A stretch of DNA of 64,000 bases from the NCBI RefSeq assembly GCF_020531985.1, contig NZ_JAJAVQ010000003.1, positions 310,001 through 374,000 on the forward strand. The letters are read 5' to 3'. A program made the translations under genes and the position numbers. The DNA comes from Rheinheimera aquimaris. GTDB taxonomy: Bacteria > Pseudomonadota > Gammaproteobacteria > Enterobacterales > Alteromonadaceae. Each line of letters starts with the position of its first letter. Within the stretch, counting starts at the first letter, position 1. This document shows, piece by piece, positions 58,104 to 64,000 of this stretch. The notes below the pieces were generated by a model. It saw only the letters and a program-made list of their open reading frames with translations, had not been told where the DNA came from and ran no database searches.

Positions 58104-58811
58104 ATGCTTATTAAACAATTCGTCAGCGATAGCAGTGTGCACCGGCTGCTATTTTTATATGTTATTGCCTGGCTGTTACTGGATGTTGCCGGCGGCGATA
58201 TCTGGCTGGCCAGTAAAATATACGCAATGGAAGGGTATCAATGGTCACTGCAACAACACTGGCTGACAGAGAGTATTCTGCACCGCGGCGCGCGGCAGTT
58301 AAATTATGTCTGCTGTGCTGTCGTGCTTATTGCGACAGTCGTTGCCAACTTTAAACGCGCTAAATACAAACAGCTGGCCGACAGCCTGCTGGCATTGAGC
58401 CTGGCACTGCTTAGCGCTTTTGTGCTGGTAGCTTATCTTAAAGCAATCACCAATATTGCCTGCCCCTGGGATCTGGCCGTGTTCGGGGGGACAGAGCCTT
58501 ATATCCATCTTTTGCAAAAGCGCCCCTCCTATCTGCCTTACAAACAATGCTTCCCGGCAGGGCACGCCAGTGTCGGCTATGCCTGGGTTGCTCTGTATTA
58601 CTTTTTAAAACAGGTAAAACCCGGCTGGCGTTTTGCCGGGCTGGCAACAGGCCTTATCAGTGGACTGGTTCTGGGTATTGCCCAACAGCTGCGCGGCGCG
58701 CATTTTTTATCACACGATATCACGACGTTACTGCTGAGCTTACTTTGCGCTAAGTTTTGCTTTATGCTCATTTCAGAGACACCGACCACCAAAGAGAGTA
58801 CTTATCTCTGA
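58104..58811 (+). CDS. PAP2-family membrane phosphatase
   Basis: 235 residues, about six helices. Phosphatase motifs: KAITNIACPWDL, PAGHASVGYAWV and RGAHFLSHD, the last with the catalytic His and Asp. Related LpxT/LpxE-type enzymes act on undecaprenyl pyrophosphate or lipid A phosphates. First gene of the pmrAB operon behind the PmrA box; the stop overlaps pmrA's start (TGATG). Confidence 0.88.
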   Translation: MLIKQFVSDSSVHRLLFLYVIAWLLLDVAGGDIWLASKIYAMEGYQWSLQQHWLTESILHRGARQLNYVCCAVVLIATVVANFKRAKYKQLADSLLALSLALLSAFVLVAYLKAITNIACPWDLAVFGGTEPYIHLLQKRPSYLPYKQCFPAGHASVGYAWVALYYFLKQVKPGWRFAGLATGLISGLVLGIAQQLRGAHFLSHDITTLLLSLLCAKFCFMLISETPTTKESTYL

Positions 58812-59479
58812 TGCGCATTTTACTGGTTGAAGACAATGTTACGTTAGCAAAAGGCATGATTACCAGCTTAAAGCGCCTCGGCTACCAGATAGAACATTGC
58901 ACTCAGGGTAAACACGCGCTGCAGGCTTTATCGTGCAGCGAGTTTTCGCTGCTAATTCTCGATCTCGGTCTTCCCGATGGCTTTGCCATCAGCGTGATCA
59001 AAACCTTGCGTAAAGCTGGCAACACCATACCGGTATTAGTACTGACCGCGCAGGATGCACTGGAAACCAAGCTCGATGCCTTTAACAGTGGCGCTGACGA
59101 TTATGTGGTGAAGCCGGTGGACGTATTGGAACTTGAGGCAAGAGTCAGGGTATTAAGCCGGCGTAATACCCTAAGACGGGACGATGTGCTGGCCGTAGCA
59201 GAGGTGTGTTTAGACGCAGCTAACATGCAATGCTCTTATCAGGGTCAGGCTGTCAGCCTGACGCGACGCGAATTTATGCTGTTAAAAGACTTTATGCTGC
59301 ATCCAGACCGCATTTTGTCGCGGCGCTATCTGGATGAACTGTGCCATGGCTGGGACGGCGAAACTGAAAGTAACGCGCTGGAGGTGCATATTCACAGCTT
59401 GCGTAAAAAGCTGCATCCACAACTGATTAAAACCATACGGGGGTTGGGTTACATGCTCAACAGCCACTATGCAGATTAA
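58811..59479 (+). CDS. pmrA: OmpR-family response regulator, PmrA/QseB type
   Basis: 222 residues: receiver domain with acidic pocket E7/D8, phospho-acceptor Asp51 (LILDLGLPDG) and Lys in VVKPVDV; C-terminal winged helix (SLTRREFMLLKDFM, NALEVHIHSLRKKL). The ATG at 58811 overlaps the PAP2 stop; a longer frame from 58757 is rejected. The name pmrA rests on the target boxes nearby and the linked eptA; QseB is the nearest alternative. Confidence 0.88.
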   Translation: MRILLVEDNVTLAKGMITSLKRLGYQIEHCTQGKHALQALSCSEFSLLILDLGLPDGFAISVIKTLRKAGNTIPVLVLTAQDALETKLDAFNSGADDYVVKPVDVLELEARVRVLSRRNTLRRDDVLAVAEVCLDAANMQCSYQGQAVSLTRREFMLLKDFMLHPDRILSRRYLDELCHGWDGETESNALEVHIHSLRKKLHPQLIKTIRGLGYMLNSHYAD

Positions 59480-60854
59480 CAGTATCAAAGTCTGGCTACT
59501 GATTGTGATCAACCTGATCGTTATTTGCAGTCTGAGTTTTACTGCGTTGGTATCGTATAAAGATGCAATGCATGAGCTGGATGAAATTTACGATGCCCAA
59601 CTGGCCCGTAACGCCCGCCTCGTTGCAACGATGCTAACAGCCATGCCGGTGCAGCCTGATGCGAACCCATTGGTGGTCAGCGTACCAGAGTTCACGGATA
59701 CCGGTGAAAACCTGACGTCGGCGCAGGAGCGCCGTCAGGGCGGCCATAAGTATGAGCAGAAAATAGCGTTTCAGGTCTGGCAGGACAACCGGTTAGTTAT
59801 GGCATCAGAAAATGCCGGGCAGTTTCCCGAGCCGATGACAGAGCAAGGTTACCATGAGCTGTTAGAGCAAGGTGTACACTGGATCAGTTTCAGCCTGCCG
59901 CAGGGCAATGGCTTATGGGTATTCACCGCACAGCGGGAAGATGTGCGTCAGGAAATGAGCGAGCATATTGCACTTGCCCAAATCAGACCGATTCTGGTGA
60001 TGATGTTGCCGCTTAGCATCCTGATTTATCTGGTGGTAAAACTGATACTACGGCCGTTGAACCGCCTGCAACATAGTGTCGCAGCCCGCCAGGCTGAGCA
60101 GCTAACTGAAATATCGCTAAAGCAACCGGCGGAATTGCAACCGATCCAGCAAGCGATAAATCAGCTGATCCAAAGGGTCAGGCACTATATTCAGCAAGAG
60201 AGACGCTTTGTCGCCGATGCTGCGCATGAACTAAGAACGCCGCTTAGCATATTGCAGCTACATGCACAGAATCTGCAAAAAGCCACCAGCACCGAAGAAC
60301 AACACGAAGCCATTAGCGCTATTATTGACGGCAGCAAACGTATGACACACCTGGTAAACCAGCTGCTTACCTTAAGCCGGCTTGAGCGGATACAGGATAT
60401 CCATTGCAGCCGCGCAGCATTAGTTTCTGTAGTTGAAGATGCACTCTCGCAGTTACCATTACCCCTGCTGGACAAAGTCAGCTGGCAGCTGGACATTGCC
60501 AGCAACATTGTCATAAGTGGTGACCATATTCTGTTGCAATCGGCCTTGCGCAATATTTTTGACAACGCCAGCAAATACGCCAAAAACAATAGCCTTATCA
60601 GTGTCGTAGCAACTGTAACTGAGGCATCAAACCTGACTTTGACTGTACAGAATCAAAGCGCTGTTCTGCCGGAACCGCAGCGTATGGGTAACCGGTTTTT
60701 CCGTCATCAGGGCCACCAGCATATCGACGGTTCAGGCCTGGGCTTGTCAATAACACAGCGTATTATCGAGCTGCATGGCGGTACCATCCAGTTTGAGGTG
60801 CAGCAGCCGGATCAGGTCATCGTTACGTTAGCATTGCCTGTTGCTTTAGCTTGA
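59469..60854 (+). CDS. pmrB: Sensor histidine kinase, PmrB/QseC type
   Basis: 461 residues. Two membrane helices (about 7-29 and 176-198) flank a periplasmic QseC-like sensor domain (about 35-170). HAMP-like stretch, H-box FVADAAHELRTPLS, N-box DNASKYAKN and G-box GSGLGLSIT follow. Start overlaps pmrA by 11 bases, so the two are made together. Signal (iron, acid, peptide) is not evident from sequence. Confidence 0.92.
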   Translation: MQINSIKVWLLIVINLIVICSLSFTALVSYKDAMHELDEIYDAQLARNARLVATMLTAMPVQPDANPLVVSVPEFTDTGENLTSAQERRQGGHKYEQKIAFQVWQDNRLVMASENAGQFPEPMTEQGYHELLEQGVHWISFSLPQGNGLWVFTAQREDVRQEMSEHIALAQIRPILVMMLPLSILIYLVVKLILRPLNRLQHSVAARQAEQLTEISLKQPAELQPIQQAINQLIQRVRHYIQQERRFVADAAHELRTPLSILQLHAQNLQKATSTEEQHEAISAIIDGSKRMTHLVNQLLTLSRLERIQDIHCSRAALVSVVEDALSQLPLPLLDKVSWQLDIASNIVISGDHILLQSALRNIFDNASKYAKNNSLISVVATVTEASNLTLTVQNQSAVLPEPQRMGNRFFRHQGHQHIDGSGLGLSITQRIIELHGGTIQFEVQQPDQVIVTLALPVALA

Positions 60855-60869
60855 TATCACCGTGCCGGT

Positions 60870-60902
60870 TTTAAGCTTTGCTTAAGAAACCCCCTTTACA
60901 CT
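60870..60902 (+). promoter_or_regulatory. PmrA box and -10 of eptA
   Basis: TTTAAG-CTTTG-CTTAAG (60870-60886) then, 10 bases on, TACACT (60897-60902) as -10. The same layout as at 58011-58043 shows direct control of eptA by the neighbouring regulator. Confidence 0.8.
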
Positions 60903-60933
60903 GCTGCTAACTTCGTTACCCGGTGCAGTATGT

Positions 60934-62589
60934 ATGTCATCAAGTGTGTTAACTACGATAACGCTGTCTCTTCCGTCCCGCCTGCGTCCGGCGGTGTCAT
61001 TTTTATTTTCCAACCTGGCGGTCGCCGCCTTGTTGACGCTGGCATTTAACCAAAGCTTTATGCGCAGTATTTTGCCTTTAGGTGGCTGGCCTGTCGCCTG
61101 GCCTTTGATCAGCTTACTGTTTTTGTTGAATTTGTTTATCTGCCAGCTATTTGGCATTGGCAGGCTACAAAAAGCCTGGTTGATAATACTGATCACCATC
61201 TCTGCCGTCAGTCAGTACTTTATGCTGCAATACGGTGTGCTTATTGACAAAGGCATGCTAATAAACGCTATTGAGACCGATAGCCATGAAGTGTATGCGC
61301 TGCTCAGCGCGGAAATGCTGCCTTACTTTATCTGCTATTTACTGTTGCCTGCCGTATTGGTGGTCCGGGCAAAACACCATACTGCGTCACCTGGACGTAA
61401 ACTAAAGCAATATGTATTTAGCATGATATCAATCATCAGCCTGATACTGCTGCTGGTCATGACGCAATATCAGAATCTGGCAGGTGTAATGCGTGAGCAC
61501 CGCTCACTGAAACATCAGGCTACCCCGTTCAATGCATTGAATGCTGTTAGCGGTGTTGTCCGCAGCGAAATACTGCATCCGGTGATACCGGCATTTAAAC
61601 ACTATGCACAGGATGCCCGTCTGGTACCGGCCACCGCCAAACCCCAACTGCTAATAATGGTACTGGGGGAAACAGTGCGTGCAGATCATCTTGGCTTAAA
61701 TGGCTATCACCGTAATACGACGCCGCGGCTGGCCAAGCGTAATCTGCTTAATATTGGCGCCATAGATGCCTGCGGTACGGCTACAGCAATATCGGTCCCC
61801 TGTATGTTCAGTTACCTTGAACACGATAACTATGATGAAATAACCGCCAAGCACTCTGATAATCTGCTGGATGTACTGCAACGGGCCGGTGTAAAGGTGC
61901 TGTGGCGGGATAATAATTCAGGCTGCAAAGATATGTGTAACCGGGTAGAGCAGGATCAGAGCTTTGCACTGGATTGTGTAGCAGGTGAATGTCAGGACAG
62001 TGCGCTGTTAAATGGCCTGCGGCAAAAAATTCTGACGACAGCTCAATCAGCCGCCCCTATGCTGGTCGTGTTACATCAACAGGGTAATCATGGCCCTGAA
62101 TATTACAAGCGTAGCCTGAAACAGCAAAAACAATTCCTGCCCGAGTGTGAAAACAATTTACTGGTGCAGTGCCAGACTGAGCAAATTATTAATGCCTATG
62201 ACAATGCATTACTGGCAACAGATGAACTGCTGGATAACACCATAGCGCTGCTGCAATCACTGTCTGATACTTATGATACCTCCATGCTGTATGTGTCTGA
62301 CCATGGCGAATCGTTGGGCGAGAACGGCGTGTATCTGCATGGTCTGCCTTACTGGATGGCACCAGAGGCGCAAACTAAAGTGCCAATGTTAATGTGGTTA
62401 TCTGCGCAAACTGTGCGCCGTAACATGATTGATACCCGCTGCGTACAACACAATGCCGAGCAGGCCGGTAGCCACGATATGCTATTTTCGTCGTTATTAG
62501 GCTGGATGGAAGTAAAGTCTGCAGCAATTTTACCGTCGCAAAATATCTTTGAGCAATGCAGTGGTCAGACGATAGCGAAAAGCAGCTGA
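60934..62589 (+). CDS. eptA: Lipid A phosphoethanolamine transferase EptA
   Basis: 551 residues: five membrane helices (to about 165) and a sulfatase-type periplasmic domain. Metal/nucleophile regions VLGETVRADHLGLNGY, Thr in ACGTATAISVPCMFS, and VSDHGESLGENGVYLHG. It adds phosphoethanolamine to lipid A, lowering charge and giving polymyxin resistance. Own PmrA box upstream. Confidence 0.95.
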   Translation: MSSSVLTTITLSLPSRLRPAVSFLFSNLAVAALLTLAFNQSFMRSILPLGGWPVAWPLISLLFLLNLFICQLFGIGRLQKAWLIILITISAVSQYFMLQYGVLIDKGMLINAIETDSHEVYALLSAEMLPYFICYLLLPAVLVVRAKHHTASPGRKLKQYVFSMISIISLILLLVMTQYQNLAGVMREHRSLKHQATPFNALNAVSGVVRSEILHPVIPAFKHYAQDARLVPATAKPQLLIMVLGETVRADHLGLNGYHRNTTPRLAKRNLLNIGAIDACGTATAISVPCMFSYLEHDNYDEITAKHSDNLLDVLQRAGVKVLWRDNNSGCKDMCNRVEQDQSFALDCVAGECQDSALLNGLRQKILTTAQSAAPMLVVLHQQGNHGPEYYKRSLKQQKQFLPECENNLLVQCQTEQIINAYDNALLATDELLDNTIALLQSLSDTYDTSMLYVSDHGESLGENGVYLHGLPYWMAPEAQTKVPMLMWLSAQTVRRNMIDTRCVQHNAEQAGSHDMLFSSLLGWMEVKSAAILPSQNIFEQCSGQTIAKSS

Positions 62590-62662
62590 AAAGCACGCGG
62601 CCAGCTTGGTCTACACACCGGACTAAGCTACTATATCAGCGTGTAATTAAGCAGGTGCTGAT

Positions 62663-63358
62663 ATGCGATTTTTCGTGCTGGTATTGTTTGCCGTGAGTGC
62701 AGTAGCCCAAGCTTCTGCTGACGAAATACGCCTGGGTGTACATAACTTTCCACCCTATTTTGTATCGACAGGCAACGGCCACTGCGGCGGGGAAGCCGTA
62801 GAGCTTACGCGCAGTATTTTGCAAACCGACAGCCTTACCGTGCGGACGGTTTGTGCCACGCCGGCCCGTTTATACAAAATGCTGCAAAGCGGTGAAGTGG
62901 ATTTAACCATCAATATCAAGCAAACCCAGGCATTACCAGCAGATGTCAGCTTTGTTGCCCCACCCTATGTGCAGTTGTCTTTAGTGTTGCTGACGCACGG
63001 CGCGGCCGTAGCGCGGGAAAAACAACCAACAATAGCGGCAATCCGTGGTTTTGATTACCATGGCCAGCGTCAGCAACTTAGTGACAGTGGTTACAGTTTT
63101 ATTGACCTGCCAGACAGCATCAGTGCAGTAGAGATGTTTATCAAAGGCCGCAGCAGTGCGTTACTGACCTATGAAGCACCGTTTAACTATTACCTGCAAC
63201 AACAGGCGCTGCCCTTTGCCAGCCATTATCAGCGCCGCCTGCTCGATACCATAGACGCCTATTATGTGGTATCCCCTCAGTCAAAGCACCTGGGCTATAT
63301 CAGCACAACCTTAAATCATTATGCAGAAACTGAGCAACTGAGCTACTTTTCACACTGA
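62663..63358 (+). CDS. Periplasmic substrate-binding-domain protein
   Basis: 231 residues, signal peptide ending ASA, one family-3 solute-binding domain (RLGVHNFPPYFV start, SGEVDLTINIKQ). No transport genes are adjacent. Such lone binding proteins often feed ligand to sensor enzymes. Its end overlaps the tail of the convergent EAL gene by 9 bases. Confidence 0.85.
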   Translation: MRFFVLVLFAVSAVAQASADEIRLGVHNFPPYFVSTGNGHCGGEAVELTRSILQTDSLTVRTVCATPARLYKMLQSGEVDLTINIKQTQALPADVSFVAPPYVQLSLVLLTHGAAVAREKQPTIAAIRGFDYHGQRQQLSDSGYSFIDLPDSISAVEMFIKGRSSALLTYEAPFNYYLQQQALPFASHYQRRLLDTIDAYYVVSPQSKHLGYISTTLNHYAETEQLSYFSH

Positions 63359-64000
63359 GCCGTCGGACTGCTGGGTTAAACTCTGCTCAATTTCAGCCAG
63401 ACCAGCAGGCCTGGCAAAGAAAAAGCCCTGGCCAAACTCACAGCCAAGTTCAGTCAAAAGTTCATGCTGCTGTTGCGTTTCAATACCTTCTGCAATTACG
63501 GCAACCTCAAGTGCCTGCGCCATTGTCAGCATGGCTTTAACCAGACCGAGATTTTTCCCTTGCTCCAGGTGTTGAATAAAAGCACGGTCTATTTTGATAA
63601 AGTCTATCGGTAAGGTTGTCAGATAAGATAACAATGAGTAACCGGTACCAAAATCATCAATCGCGACTTTGATACCGGCACTGCGACAGGCTGACAGGTT
63701 GTCCTGAATTGTCGGCGAGTCATCCATGACCACGCCTTCAGTAATTTCCAATTGTAAGCAGTCCGCTCGCAACCCCAGCTTGCTAAGTTTGGCTTCAATA
63801 AAGTTGTACAGCGCAGGGTCAGAGAAATGTTTGGCAGTGATATTTACTGCTACCGGTTTTGGCTGCAAGCCCATACTCTGCCAGCTCTTGATCTGATTAA
63901 GTACTGTTTTAATTACCCAGCAATCCAGTGCTTTGCCAAGGTTGACGCTTTCTGCCACCGCCACGAAAATATCCGGTGGTACTGTGCCAAGTTCGCTGTC
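63350..64000 (-). CDS. EAL-domain c-di-GMP phosphodiesterase (partial, 5' end off window)
   Basis: C-terminal 217 codons of an EAL protein; the frame is open to the right edge (LGTVPPDIFVAVAES at the margin). Visible EAL features: VNITAKHFSD (Asn), LEITEGVVMDD (Glu), the acidic DDFGTGYS, KIDRAFIQHL (Lys) and AEGIETQQQHELL with GQGFFFARP. All of these are intact, so the enzyme should be active; the N-terminal EAL motif and sensor part lie outside. Confidence 0.92.
   Translation of the reverse strand, partial: DSELGTVPPDIFVAVAESVNLGKALDCWVIKTVLNQIKSWQSMGLQPKPVAVNITAKHFSDPALYNFIEAKLSKLGLRADCLQLEITEGVVMDDSPTIQDNLSACRSAGIKVAIDDFGTGYSLLSYLTTLPIDFIKIDRAFIQHLEQGKNLGLVKAMLTMAQALEVAVIAEGIETQQQHELLTELGCEFGQGFFFARPAGLAEIEQSLTQQSDGSV

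Overview
The window looks like a chromosomal segment of a gammaproteobacterium related to Rheinheimera, Alishewanella or Arsukibacterium (Alteromonadales). The evidence is gene order that matches enteric chromosomes (ybgC-tolQRAB-pal-cpoB, tRNA-Lys genes, nadA; aspS-yebC-ruvC-ruvA-ruvB; yecE-cmoA-cmoB; yafJ/fadE) together with accessory genes typical of free-living aquatic bacteria: an ExeM-type nuclease, an M2 peptidase, a persulfide module and several c-di-GMP proteins. The genus is an inference from gene content only.

1-7.5 kb is one end of an integrated mobile element. A P4-type tyrosine integrase sits beside the 3' end of a tRNA-Ser(GGA) gene. It is followed leftward by an unrecognised 292-residue protein, an AlpA-type regulator, a Toprim primase-like protein, a D5/DUF927-like ATPase, two small unknown genes and the start of a type I restriction methylase (hsdM) that runs off the left edge. 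The other attachment site lies outside the window.

7.5-20 kb is core genome on the minus strand: nadA, four identical tRNA-Lys genes, the complete Tol-Pal operon with its own promoter, ruvCAB with yebC, and aspS. Between ybgC and ruvB lies a 650-base gap containing a plus-strand promoter and intrinsic terminator about 175 nt apart, a good small-RNA candidate. 20-35 kb has a diguanylate cyclase with three periplasmic solute-binding domains, yecE-cmoAB, a LysR regulator, purMN, a DUF3108 protein, the yafJ/fadE divergent pair with a FadR operator, and a secreted nuclease.

35-47 kb has ppnP, an Atm1-like ABC exporter, a lipoprotein dipeptidase, and then an AT-richer islet (39.7-42 kb) with a Tae4-type peptidoglycan amidase effector, small secreted or membrane proteins and a VOC gene broken by one in-frame stop codon. 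It is followed by a lipase, nitroreductase, yjjG, an oxidoreductase, a LprI-MliC lysozyme-inhibitor-like lipoprotein and a dienelactone hydrolase. 47-50.3 kb is a divergent sulfur module: persulfide dioxygenase-like MBL protein against TauE, rhodanese and two YeeE/YedE halves, with a palindrome at the promoter.

50-64 kb has a chemoreceptor, an RND efflux pair and an envelope-modification locus: an LtaS-like sulfatase, PAP2 phosphatase, PmrA/PmrB-like two-component system and EptA. Two perfect PmrA-type boxes (CTTAAG-N5-CTTAAG type) lie in the promoters. One sits between the divergent LtaS-like and PAP2 genes with a -10 candidate at the same distance on both sides. The window ends in a substrate-binding protein gene and a partial EAL protein.
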